14,534 nt of DNA from Halobacteriales archaeon (lineage in GTDB: Archaea; Halobacteriota; Halobacteria; Halobacteriales; Hikarchaeaceae): NCBI GenBank assembly GCA_029941175.1, contig JAPYRM010000010.1, forward strand, positions 1 through 14,534, read 5' to 3'. Shown in pieces: positions 6,632 through 14,421 of this stretch. Under the pieces are notes generated by a model. The model worked only from the letters and a program-made list of their open reading frames with translations. It had not been told where the DNA came from and made no database searches. The position numbers and the translations under genes are program-made. Position 1 is the first letter of the stretch, and each line of letters opens with the position of its first letter.

Positions 6632-8056
6632 ATGTCGCGCCTCAGATTCTTCTCCCGATCACAACTCTTTAGAATTTTAGTCTGTACCTTGGTATTGTTG
6701 CTAATTTCTCCAGCCGTTTTTTCAGCTATAACCCATGAACCAACGGCATCATATTTGGAGTTCTCTCCCGGAGTTATTGAGCAACCTGCAGATGGTATTA
6801 CTATTGTTAGCATCCAGGGATTTCACTTTGAAGGAAAAGGAAGCACGAAAAAACCCGCAAGATTAGTTGCAGTTGATTCTGTTGGAAATGTACTGTGGGT
6901 TCATAATGGAAGCTCTGTTGGGGCACGATGGTTCTATGACGCCGATCCACTTCCCAATGGGAATATTTTCGTAGTAGCAACAGAACCCGATGGAACTCTT
7001 TTCTATGAACTCGATTCTCAGGCTGGAAAAATAAATTGGATCCATCGTTTGCCTCTCATTGACACCCACGATGCGGATCTAATTGGAGATGATAAAATTC
7101 TAATAGCAAACATGAGGAATTACAATACTTCTACCAATCTAAATGATGACCGTTTGCTCATCTTCAATAGGACTACCGAATCATTTGATTGGGAGTGGAA
7201 ATTCAGAGATCATGGTTTTCAAAAAAGTGGCGGGGGGAGATATTCTGAAGATTGGACTCATGTCAACGACATCGATCTAATTGATGAAAGATATGTTATG
7301 GTATCTATCAGAAATTTTGATCAAATCATTATTATCGATTTACTCTCTGATGAAATCGTCCTAACATTGGGGATTGATGGGCGACACGACATAATGTACG
7401 AACAACATAATCCACAATATTTGCTCTCCTCCGAAAATCTCCCAACTATCCTCGTAGCCGATTCCGAAAACGATCGTATAGTCGAGTACGAGTATTCTGA
7501 CAATACTTGGGAACCAACTTGGAAGCTATCTGGAAATTTCTCTTGGCCTCGTGATGCCGATAGATTACCAAACGGAAACACTTTGATCACCGATTCTCTC
7601 AATCACAGAGTAATAGAAGTTACTCCTCTTGGAAAAATCGTATGGGAAATTCGTTCTCCTTGGGGCCCATACGATGCAGAAAGACTATTTCTCGGAGATG
7701 AGGCATCCGATTCTACCCTTTTAACATCTCGAGATATGGGTATCCTAGGTAGCTATCAACTTCAAGAGAATTACTCCGAAAAAGACTTCAAAAAACCTTC
7801 CTTTAAAAATACACTTCCCCCGACATTCGAAGGAACGTTTTTAGAAAAACATGTAACTTGGTTCTCCACAAGATGGGCGCATATATCCCCTTGGATTTAT
7901 CCAGTTTGGATGTCAGATTGGGATTTTGTTGGGGTAATCTCTGCTACACTCACCCTCTTTTGTTGGCTCTCTGCAGAACTCATACTTCGAAGAAAGATCA
8001 TCATGGAATATGCAAAACATAAGTTAGATACTATTTCATTTCTCCCCCGGCCTTAG
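6632..8056 (+). CDS. Arylsulfotransferase-like beta-propeller membrane protein
   Basis: 474 residues. A basic N-terminus is followed by a hydrophobic segment at about 14-33 ending in an Ala-Val-Phe-Ser-Ala stretch (signal peptide or anchor). Then comes a large domain of repeating units such as DADPLPNGNIFVV, HDADLIGDDKILIAN and RDADRLPNGNTLITD, i.e. beta-propeller blades of the arylsulfotransferase (ASST) superfamily. A second membrane segment lies at about 430-452, followed by a basic tail. Several N-X-S/T sequons (NGS, NTS, NRT, NFS, NYS) agree with an extracellular domain. Histidines in DWTHVND (H210), RHDIMYEQHNP (H253, H259) and LNHR lie in ASST-like contexts, but whether it is an active sulfotransferase cannot be told. 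A structural or binding propeller is equally possible. Its stop is one base from the stop of aRF1 on the other strand, an arrangement also known to me near aRF1 in haloarchaea. Confidence 0.8.
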   Translation: MSRLRFFSRSQLFRILVCTLVLLLISPAVFSAITHEPTASYLEFSPGVIEQPADGITIVSIQGFHFEGKGSTKKPARLVAVDSVGNVLWVHNGSSVGARWFYDADPLPNGNIFVVATEPDGTLFYELDSQAGKINWIHRLPLIDTHDADLIGDDKILIANMRNYNTSTNLNDDRLLIFNRTTESFDWEWKFRDHGFQKSGGGRYSEDWTHVNDIDLIDERYVMVSIRNFDQIIIIDLLSDEIVLTLGIDGRHDIMYEQHNPQYLLSSENLPTILVADSENDRIVEYEYSDNTWEPTWKLSGNFSWPRDADRLPNGNTLITDSLNHRVIEVTPLGKIVWEIRSPWGPYDAERLFLGDEASDSTLLTSRDMGILGSYQLQENYSEKDFKKPSFKNTLPPTFEGTFLEKHVTWFSTRWAHISPWIYPVWMSDWDFVGVISATLTLFCWLSAELILRRKIIMEYAKHKLDTISFLPRP

Positions 8057-8057
8057 T

Positions 8058-9308
8058 TCATATATTTGTTGGGAATCTCAACACACCTGCTATACCACCA
8101 AAAGCATGTAATAATTGATTCCCTTCTTCAAAATCCGTACTAACAAATTCAATTTTAGTTCCTCTATATTCTGCAAGCTCAATAAGATGTTTCACCACAT
8201 CTTCTCGTTCGACAAGTTTTACCTTTTCCCCACAGTCTGAACAATTTTTCTCTATTTTTTTTGAACGTGTATCTATTATTTCATAACTTTGATGCCCATT
8301 TCCACACACAATATTTATAACATCCTTTCTAAGATCTGAGGAAATTAGAAGTCTATCGACAGCCCCCATAATTAAATTCTCTCGTGTTGGCATGAATCCA
8401 TAAGTCGCCCTTTCCCCTTGATGGAGTTCTTCGAAAAAACGATTCATAACCTCTTTTTCCTTAATAATTGCTGCACCGGACAACACATCACTAGCAGCAT
8501 TTACCAATTCACTCAATCCTGATTCATCAGTGTTCCCTACGTCGAACTTTCCTAATACCTTTTCACGAAGTTCATGATGCAAATAATTCCCATCTAGAAA
8601 TTCATCTTTTGTTGGAGATGGCCCGCCGACCAATATACCGTCCAATTCGTACCTATCTGGAACAAAAAGATTCCCTGCCAATTCAGCTATCTCTTTATAA
8701 AATTGATCTATTGCTTCCAACCGGAGTCGATGAAACCTTTGAGCGGATTGTCCACCCTTACGTTGTTTCCCCGGCACACGTGAGGTTGTACCTTTTACCG
8801 GTTCAATTCTTTTTCCCTTTAGCCACCCAACATGTGCCTCTCTCCGATCTAATACTAGTAATCCATACAATCCCGCTTCGGCCAACATATCTCTAAGTGG
8901 TTCTGTTAAAAATGTAGAATCACAATGGTAACGAAATGTTTGAATGGGTTGGGGGGGACTCTCGAAAATTTCTGTAACCATGTCCGTTTGGCCGCTACCT
9001 ATATTGACGGCACCTGAAAATAAAACCATTCCATTCGCAGGTGATTTCTTATAATACCTCAGACGCGCCCGAATAGATGCCAACGCATTTGTCACATTGG
9101 TCCGTGTATCTTTAGATTTAATATTTGCCGCTTGTGAGTGCTCTTGCGTGATATGAGACACCACATCGTAAATCTGCTTATCTTCTGGGATATAAATCGT
9201 CACTAGTTGAGTGCCCGAACCTGCATATTCTTCATAGTCCTCAAGCAGCCGTTTGAATTCATACTTACGTTTGTCGAGATCAATCGGCATATCCGCTTTT
9301 TTGTCCAT
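8058..9308 (-). CDS. prf1: Peptide chain release factor aRF1
   Basis: Archaeal class-1 release factor, which reads all three stop codons in the ribosomal A site and triggers peptidyl-tRNA hydrolysis. The 416 residues carry all the hallmarks. The N domain has the stop-codon-recognising NIKS loop at 62-65 (within SNIKSKDTRTNV-like context). The M domain has the catalytic GGQ at 185-187. The C domain has a zinc-ribbon-like set C335, H339, C356, C359 and the conserved end FGGIAGVLRF. The start at 9308 is supported by an AGAGG sequence five to nine bases upstream and by the position of the KYEFKRLLEDYEEY helix. The gene follows argS by 66 bases on the same strand, so the two are probably cotranscribed, a pairing I also know from haloarchaea. 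A run of seven G at 8951-8957 lies inside it, but the frame is intact. Confidence 0.97.
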   Translation of the reverse strand: MDKKADMPIDLDKRKYEFKRLLEDYEEYAGSGTQLVTIYIPEDKQIYDVVSHITQEHSQAANIKSKDTRTNVTNALASIRARLRYYKKSPANGMVLFSGAVNIGSGQTDMVTEIFESPPQPIQTFRYHCDSTFLTEPLRDMLAEAGLYGLLVLDRREAHVGWLKGKRIEPVKGTTSRVPGKQRKGGQSAQRFHRLRLEAIDQFYKEIAELAGNLFVPDRYELDGILVGGPSPTKDEFLDGNYLHHELREKVLGKFDVGNTDESGLSELVNAASDVLSGAAIIKEKEVMNRFFEELHQGERATYGFMPTRENLIMGAVDRLLISSDLRKDVINIVCGNGHQSYEIIDTRSKKIEKNCSDCGEKVKLVEREDVVKHLIELAEYRGTKIEFVSTDFEEGNQLLHAFGGIAGVLRFPTNI

Positions 9309-9313
9309 TGATT

Positions 9314-9318
9314 CCTCT
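9314..9318 (-). promoter_or_regulatory. Ribosome binding site of aRF1
   Basis: On the minus strand AGAGG stands a few bases before the aRF1 ATG. Most other starts in the window lack such a site, so this one fits an internal operon gene translated with a leader, behind argS. Confidence 0.45.
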
Positions 9319-9374
9319 AATTTTTCATCTCGTAAGTAAGTATTGACACAGATTCACACCCTTTCTCAATATAT

Positions 9375-11117
9375 TTACATGGAATCTGGAGATTCAATCC
9401 CAACCAAGTATAATGAATTTGACATAGTATTCTTTGCCGCAGTCACCAACGACAATCGCGCTGCCATTAACTCAGAATCTGTCCCCTTCAACACAGGACA
9501 TTCCCGATAAAATATATTGAATTTTTCTGCCAATTTTTGTGTGTACGTCACAATACGATGAGGTTCTAGTGCATCTGCAGCAGATGAAACAACAAATGGA
9601 AATCGAGAAATCTCATGTAAAAGATCTAGTTCTTCCTTAGAACTAAGTAATACACTATCCACATCCTGAATGTCCAAACTTTGCTTCGCCAATATTCCGC
9701 AACAGCGGGCATGAGCATATTGCATATATGGTGCACCTTGTCTCTCGAAACTTAGTGCATCGTCCCAGCTAAATGTTATCCCTTTACCTGGTTGAGTGGC
9801 CACAATTCCACATCTAATTGCGCCAATTCCAACTTGTCGCGAAATCCGATCAATATCCGACTCTTTTAATTCTATTTCTCTAATCCTGGAACCCTCACGT
9901 CTCGTAACTTCTTCTCTAGCTCTTGCCACTGACTCATCGAGTAAATCATCTAGATTAATCCCCGTACCCTTCCGGGTACTCATCCCACCTTCTGGGAGGT
10001 TCACCCATGAATAAAAAACCTGTTGAATCCTACTAGTATCCGCTCCTAAAAGTGACAAAGTTTTTATCAATTGTTCGGCTTGGAGTTTATGATCTTCCCC
10101 AAGTACTGTAACAATTTTATCTGCTTTCTTAAGTTTCCATTCATGGTAACACAAATCTCTAGTTGTATATAGGGAAGTCCCATCGGACCTAATGAATACT
10201 AATGGCTTTTCTTCTCCTGGGATGTCCAGTTTCCAAGCCCCATCTTCTTGGAATGCGCAATCTAACTGTTTCAAACGATCTACCATCTCCCCAACCGATC
10301 CATCTTGGATAAATCTTGTTTCCCGAACAAATTCATCAAATTCAACAGAAATGCGATATAAACACTCTTTCATACCCCCCAATACCATTTCGGTTATCGA
10401 TATTAGTCTCTGATGTATCTCTTCATTTCCAGACTCTATTTTTCCTAAAATATCCGCTATCTCAAACTCAGCAATATTTCTATCCTCTGTAGGTGAATCC
10501 TCTAAATACGAATTCGATAGTTGATAATATCGAACTATGTCATAATCCCCTCTATTTTTTTTCAAATCTACTAATTCATCTTCACTAAATTTTTCAAATG
10601 CCCATATCAAAGTTGCAACTTGTTTCCCCGAATCATTTACATAGTATTGTCTCTCTATTTGATACCCCGCAAAAGATAAAATTCGAGATATCGAATCCCC
10701 TATAATTGGGTTACGAGCACGTCCAACATGAATCGGACCCGTTGGATTGGCACTAGTATGTTCTACGATTATTATTTCTTCTCTTTCTTCACATTGACCA
10801 TAACTTTCTCTCTGGGCTTCTTCCAAAGTTTCTTTAAAATACCTATTCGATGGAACAAAGTTTATGTATGGTCCATCTGCGTAAACTCTATCTACATATT
10901 GAAAATTTTCAGAGCCTATCAATTCAACAATTATTTTTGCAATTTCTACAGGAGGTTTTCCCATTTCTTTTTGAACACGATATGCAATGTTAGAGGCTAG
11001 TATCGCCTCTACCCCCTCTGGAGGCTCTTCCAGTCCAAAATCACTCATCTGGAGGTCAAGTTGGGAACACACACGTCCAAATGCATTCTCCACCTCGCTG
11101 CGCATTGCGAGGATCAT
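9375..11117 (-). CDS. argS: Arginyl-tRNA synthetase
   Basis: Class Ia synthetase that charges tRNA-Arg; it needs the tRNA for amino-acid activation. 580 residues, the usual archaeal length. Residues 1-110 form the N-terminal Add-1-type tRNA-binding domain. VEHTSANPTGPIHVGRARN holds the HIGH-equivalent HVGR at 130-133. The KMSKS-equivalent region reads MSTRKG at 379-384. From about residue 455 the DALR-type anticodon-binding helical domain begins with ERQGAPYMQYAHAR. The sequence is haloarchaeal in character throughout. The ATG at 11117 gives the expected N-terminus (RSEVENAFGRV), with a TATA-like box 23-30 bases upstream and no Shine-Dalgarno site, so the message is probably leaderless. It is divergent from tyw1 and followed by aRF1. 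Confidence 0.98.
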   Translation of the reverse strand: MILAMRSEVENAFGRVCSQLDLQMSDFGLEEPPEGVEAILASNIAYRVQKEMGKPPVEIAKIIVELIGSENFQYVDRVYADGPYINFVPSNRYFKETLEEAQRESYGQCEEREEIIIVEHTSANPTGPIHVGRARNPIIGDSISRILSFAGYQIERQYYVNDSGKQVATLIWAFEKFSEDELVDLKKNRGDYDIVRYYQLSNSYLEDSPTEDRNIAEFEIADILGKIESGNEEIHQRLISITEMVLGGMKECLYRISVEFDEFVRETRFIQDGSVGEMVDRLKQLDCAFQEDGAWKLDIPGEEKPLVFIRSDGTSLYTTRDLCYHEWKLKKADKIVTVLGEDHKLQAEQLIKTLSLLGADTSRIQQVFYSWVNLPEGGMSTRKGTGINLDDLLDESVARAREEVTRREGSRIREIELKESDIDRISRQVGIGAIRCGIVATQPGKGITFSWDDALSFERQGAPYMQYAHARCCGILAKQSLDIQDVDSVLLSSKEELDLLHEISRFPFVVSSAADALEPHRIVTYTQKLAEKFNIFYRECPVLKGTDSELMAARLSLVTAAKNTMSNSLYLVGIESPDSM

Positions 11118-11139
11118 GCCATTTCCTTATACTCGGTTT

Positions 11140-11147
11140 GATAAAAG
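11140..11147 (-). promoter_or_regulatory. TATA box for argS
   Basis: On the minus strand CTTTTATC stands 23-30 bases before the argS ATG, the best-placed TATA-like box in the window. It sits in the divergent argS/tyw1 gap. For tyw1, TTTTACTTTT at 11208-11217 is the most likely counterpart, 29-38 bases before its ATG. Confidence 0.55.
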
Positions 11148-11245
11148 ATCACCCCTTTGTCTCCTGTTTCATATTTACTTAGATTAACTCTCCCCCTTAC
11201 GAGATCGTTTTACTTTTGCCATCAGCGAACTACAGTCTTCTATAT

Positions 11246-12223
11246 ATGAGCTGCCCAGATGGACCTAAACAAGTAGATTACCCCCATTATCAACATATTG
11301 GGCATACTGCTGCTCAGACATGTGGGTGGACTGCAAACGCTCTGCGCGGCCAAGGAAAATGTTATAAAAATATTTTCTATGGCATTGAATCTCATCGGTG
11401 CATTCAAATGACGCCAATTGTCAAGTGCAACGAACGCTGTGTTTTTTGTTGGCGTGATCATCGAGGCCATGCATACGAACTTGATAATGTTGAGTGGGAT
11501 GATCCCTCTGCGGTCGCAGATGCTTCTATCATTCTACAGAAAAAAATTCTCTCTGGCTTTGGTGGAAATCAACATGTTAGCCCAGAAACCTTTCAGCAAG
11601 CAATGGACCCCAGACACGTTGCTATTTCTCTAGATGGCGAACCCACCTTGTATCCTTATTTGCCAGAGTTAATCGAAGAGTTCCATTCACGTCATATGTC
11701 CACCTTTTTAGTTTCTAATGGAACAAACCCTGATATGATTGAAGAGTGCGAACCCACGCAACTATATATCTCAGTTGATGCGGCAGAGAGATCAACTTTT
11801 GATAGGGTAGTGCGGCCTGTTGACAAAAACGCATGGGAGCAACTTATTGATACCATGGACGTCCTCCACAAAAAATCTTGTAGAACGGTCCTCAGAACTA
11901 CACTTCTCAGAGGATTGAATATGGGGAATCCCGATTGGTATGCCGCTTTCTACGAACGGGCAGATCCTGATTTTATAGAACTTAAAGCGTATATGCACGT
12001 AGGACACTCCCGGGACAGATTATCTCGGGACATAATGCCTGAAACTCAAGAAATAGTGGATTTTGCAAAAGAAGTTGGATCCCATCTACCCGAACATAAT
12101 ACTCTCAAAACAGTACCAATTTCTAGAGTCGCACTCCTTTCAAAATATGAAGAAACGTGGATACCTATGCTTAAAAAATCTAGTAGCTTTTGGAAAACTG
12201 AAACAGCCGCTCACGCCGGATAA
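11246..12223 (+). CDS. tyw1: 4-demethylwyosine synthase (radical SAM, TYW1)
   Basis: Radical S-adenosylmethionine enzyme that joins two carbons of pyruvate to N1-methylguanosine-37 of tRNA-Phe, giving 4-demethylwyosine, the tricyclic core of archaeal wyosine bases that guard the reading frame. With the ATG at 11246 the protein has 325 residues, and its cysteines fall at C61, C65 and C68 (the CxxxCxxC radical SAM cluster) and at C26, C39 and C52 (the second 4Fe-4S cluster of archaeal TYW1). The longer frame from a TTG at 11216 adds ten residues that do not look like the family, so I reject it. ISLDGEPTLYPYL carries the usual GEPTLYP motif. The next gene, ribK, starts six bases after the stop. 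Divergent from argS; no flavodoxin domain, as usual in archaea. Confidence 0.96.
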   Translation: MSCPDGPKQVDYPHYQHIGHTAAQTCGWTANALRGQGKCYKNIFYGIESHRCIQMTPIVKCNERCVFCWRDHRGHAYELDNVEWDDPSAVADASIILQKKILSGFGGNQHVSPETFQQAMDPRHVAISLDGEPTLYPYLPELIEEFHSRHMSTFLVSNGTNPDMIEECEPTQLYISVDAAERSTFDRVVRPVDKNAWEQLIDTMDVLHKKSCRTVLRTTLLRGLNMGNPDWYAAFYERADPDFIELKAYMHVGHSRDRLSRDIMPETQEIVDFAKEVGSHLPEHNTLKTVPISRVALLSKYEETWIPMLKKSSSFWKTETAAHAG

Positions 12224-12229
12224 AGCGTT

Positions 12230-12661
12230 ATGGATAACACCACTTTTCTCTTCATAGGAGCTATCACAACTGGTATGGGGGATGCAAAGAAATTCCTCTC
12301 ACTCGCTGGATATTTAGACCAATTTCAATCTATACTTGGATATGAACCATTTCCTGGAACTCTGAATATGGCACTAAATACGTCTAGTATCCAACTCAAA
12401 TCCAATTTATCTGAATTAACTCCTTTATTAATCAATGAATGGACCGATGGAGATCGAACCTATGGGTCTGCCACTTGTTATCCTGCCATCATAACCGAAC
12501 CTATGGAGGGCAAAACTCTACCCGTTCATGTGATTCTTCCAGATAAAACCCGTCATGGAGAAGAACAACTCGAGTTACTTTCTCCCGTCAACTTGAGAAA
12601 AACACTAGCTCTCAACGACACAGACGAATTACATATCTCTGTCTATAGTGGCACGTATTAA
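12230..12661 (+). CDS. ribK: CTP-dependent riboflavin kinase, kinase domain only
   Basis: Archaeal riboflavin kinase (DUF120 family) that phosphorylates riboflavin to FMN with CTP rather than ATP. In 143 residues the family signatures appear in order: a Gly-rich N-terminal segment ending TTGMGDAKKFLS (about 13-24), a Y-x-x-QF helix, the PGTLN motif (42-46), YGSATCYPA (78-86), and LPDKTRHGEEQLELLSP followed by NLRKTLAL (103-128). The C-terminal Gly-Asp of many members reads Thr-Asp (LNDTDEL). Length equals the single-domain type, as in Methanocaldococcus; the N-terminal winged-helix domain found in many other archaeal homologues (RbkR type) is absent, and no such domain is encoded just upstream. 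The six-base gap after tyw1 suggests one operon and coupled translation. Confidence 0.93.
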   Translation: MDNTTFLFIGAITTGMGDAKKFLSLAGYLDQFQSILGYEPFPGTLNMALNTSSIQLKSNLSELTPLLINEWTDGDRTYGSATCYPAIITEPMEGKTLPVHVILPDKTRHGEEQLELLSPVNLRKTLALNDTDELHISVYSGTY

Positions 12662-12687
12662 CTGAATTTTCCGAACATAACAACTAG

Positions 12688-12696
12688 ATTTTTAAG
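12688..12696 (+). promoter_or_regulatory. TATA-like box for ilvE
   Basis: ATTTTTAAG lies 24-32 bases before the ilvE ATG in the 58-base gap after ribK. The spacing fits a leaderless transcript separate from the tyw1-ribK operon. A GAGG (12702-12705) further from the start is too distant for a ribosome binding site. Confidence 0.5.
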
Positions 12697-12719
12697 ACCA
12701 CGAGGACTAACAAGAGAAT

Positions 12720-13652
12720 ATGGCAATATTTGATGATATGGATGTTACTACAATCTGGCTAGATGGCTCTTTTGTGGACTGGGATTCTGCACATATTCAT
12801 GTTTTAAGCCACGGTTTGCACTATGGGGTTGGCATCTTTGAAGGTGTTAGATGCTACAACACCGAACAAGGCCCTGCAATTTTCAGATGGGATGATCATC
12901 TCACCAGATTCTATAATTCAGCAAAGCCTTATGAAATGGATATTGGATATTCCGCCCTCGACCTGACAGAAGCCACTCTTGAACTCATCCGTAGACAAAA
13001 TTTAAACGCTTGTTATATCCGACCAATTGCATTTTTCGGATACGATTGTCTTGGTCTTAGCCCCTTGGGAATACCAGTTCAAGTAGCTATTGCTTGCTGG
13101 CCCTGGGGCGTTTATCTTGGAGAAGAAGCACTCGCATCTGGGGTAGATGTTATGGTGTCTAGTTGGAGACGGTATTCTTCAAATCAAGTTCCAATGAATG
13201 CCAAAACAACCGGACTTTACGTAAACAGTGTTCTTGCCAGCGAAGAAGCCCACAGAAATGGATTTTCAGAAGCAATTCTTCTAAACACCGATGGCAATGT
13301 AGCAGAAGGGGCAGGTGAAAATATTTTCCTCATCCGCGATGGTGAACTATACACTCCCGACCCATCCCAGGGACTTCTTGCCGGCATAACACGTGATACT
13401 ATTATTACATTGGCTAGAGAAAAAGGCTATACGGTGCACGATGAAGCTATCATCAGTGAAGATGAGTTGCATTCTGCCGACGAATTATTTTTTACAGGAA
13501 CTGCTGCCGAGGTCACTCCGATTAAAAAAGTCAATGAAACTACTATCGGGATGGGATCTCGTGGAGACATAACACAAGATCTTCAGTCAGCATTTTTTGA
13601 TATACTAAACCGCCGCAATAAGGCACACGATGAATGGTTTACTTATGTATGA
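12720..13652 (+). CDS. ilvE: Branched-chain amino acid aminotransferase
   Basis: PLP enzyme of fold type IV that moves the amino group between glutamate and the 2-oxo acids of leucine, isoleucine and valine, in the cytoplasm. 310 residues, standard IlvE length. The opening WLDGSFVDWDSAHIHVLSHGLHYGVGIFEGVR (about 13-44) is typical. The PLP-binding Lys is K162 in NAKTTGLYVNS, the cofactor-contacting Glu is E196 in VAEGAGENIF (194-203), and a downstream GLLAGITRD (218-226) and FTGTAAEVTPI are conserved. Start M1 fits homologues; MDV at residue 7 is an alternative. A TATA-like box stands at the leaderless distance. D-amino-acid aminotransferase and 4-amino-4-deoxychorismate lyase share the fold, but length and motifs favour IlvE. 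Confidence 0.96.
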   Translation: MAIFDDMDVTTIWLDGSFVDWDSAHIHVLSHGLHYGVGIFEGVRCYNTEQGPAIFRWDDHLTRFYNSAKPYEMDIGYSALDLTEATLELIRRQNLNACYIRPIAFFGYDCLGLSPLGIPVQVAIACWPWGVYLGEEALASGVDVMVSSWRRYSSNQVPMNAKTTGLYVNSVLASEEAHRNGFSEAILLNTDGNVAEGAGENIFLIRDGELYTPDPSQGLLAGITRDTIITLAREKGYTVHDEAIISEDELHSADELFFTGTAAEVTPIKKVNETTIGMGSRGDITQDLQSAFFDILNRRNKAHDEWFTYV

Positions 13653-13663
13653 CCCGTCTAACA

Positions 13664-13686
13664 TTTTTCTGCAAAAAACAATTTTT
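13664..13686. terminator. Bidirectional T-tract region between ilvE and the DUF502 gene
   Basis: In the 36-base gap between two converging stop codons, the plus strand has T5 at 13664-13668 and T5 at 13682-13686, and A6 at 13673-13678 gives the minus strand a T6. Both transcripts would therefore meet a U-tract soon after their stop. No stable stem is visible. Confidence 0.45.
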
Positions 13687-13688
13687 AT

Positions 13689-14285
13689 CTAATCTTTTTG
13701 CTTCTGCTTTCTAACACCAAAACCCGCACTCAACACACGAGCAAGAGAATCTTCAACGCTTTCTTCTGAATTTTCATATCCGTCTGGATCCATCTCTATG
13801 ACAAACCCTGTTGTAATATTCGGCGATGTCGGCATGAACAGTATGTCTTTCCCGTCTTCTGTTTTATTCCCTGTTTTGAACGCAGTCATTTTCATTCCTG
13901 GCCACACTGTAACTTTCACCGGAGCTTGAAGCGTTCCATCTTCTGACACTGTAGTTTCCACTGCCATTTTTGCAGCATTATACACGATTCTAAGCCCTGG
14001 AACAAAGTTAACAATATCATCAATTTTATTTCCAAACAATTCTCCCATTGTAGTCCTCATCACATACCCTACTACAAACGTTACTACTAACAATACTATT
14101 AGTGTTAAACCAACTTGAAACAACTCCGTAACGATTCCATTTCCTTGGAAAATTCCCCCCACACTTATAAATGTTATTTGTGAAACTAACATATACGCCC
14201 ACTTTATTACATAATACGTGAGTGCAAGTGGAATCAACACCACAAGGCCACTAGCTATATTCTTTTTCCAAGCTATCATTCCCAT
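13689..14285 (-). CDS. DUF502 family membrane protein
   Basis: 198 residues from the ATG at 14285 (a GTG at 14291 adds Met-Arg, and an ATG at 14279 is also possible). A short basic N-terminus (AWKKN) precedes a first membrane segment at about residues 10-32 and a second at about 54-77. The remaining C-terminal part is soluble and holds the family motif VPGLRIVYNAAK at about 95-106, then a beta-rich region with GFVIEMDPDG. This matches the DUF502 family, whose function is unknown. The C-terminal tail is charged and ends KQKQKD. In haloarchaea a DUF502 gene is often next to carS, as here, where the two are divergent with a gap of about 130 bases. That hints at a membrane or lipid link, but does not prove it. 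No clear TATA box is seen. Confidence 0.88.
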   Translation of the reverse strand: MGMIAWKKNIASGLVVLIPLALTYYVIKWAYMLVSQITFISVGGIFQGNGIVTELFQVGLTLIVLLVVTFVVGYVMRTTMGELFGNKIDDIVNFVPGLRIVYNAAKMAVETTVSEDGTLQAPVKVTVWPGMKMTAFKTGNKTEDGKDILFMPTSPNITTGFVIEMDPDGYENSEESVEDSLARVLSAGFGVRKQKQKD

Positions 14286-14421
14286 TCTCACATTAGTTTC
14301 TGTAAGGTAATGAGCATCCCGCTATCCTATTTTCCCTGATGAATCTTACTTTCTATCTCTCCCGATTCCATTCTGACAAAATAGAATTACCTAAGTCAAA
14401 TGATTATGTATTATTTGTATC

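Noticed and set aside
8951..8957. Run of seven G as a possible frameshift site in aRF1
   Set aside because: The aRF1 frame stays open and matches the family on both sides of the run.
8609..11000. Open frames on the plus strand opposite aRF1 and argS (for example 8609-8896 and 10728-11000)
   Set aside because: They are antisense to well-recognised conserved genes and their translations have no sensible composition or motif.
11216..11245. TTG start ten residues upstream in tyw1
   Set aside because: The added residues do not resemble the family, and the ATG at 11246 puts the cluster cysteines at the positions known in archaeal TYW1.
14337..14376. TGATGA followed by CTGA, resembling C and D boxes of a guide RNA
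   Set aside because: Too short, the C box lacks the purine before TGATGA, and no internal C'/D' boxes or terminal stem are seen.
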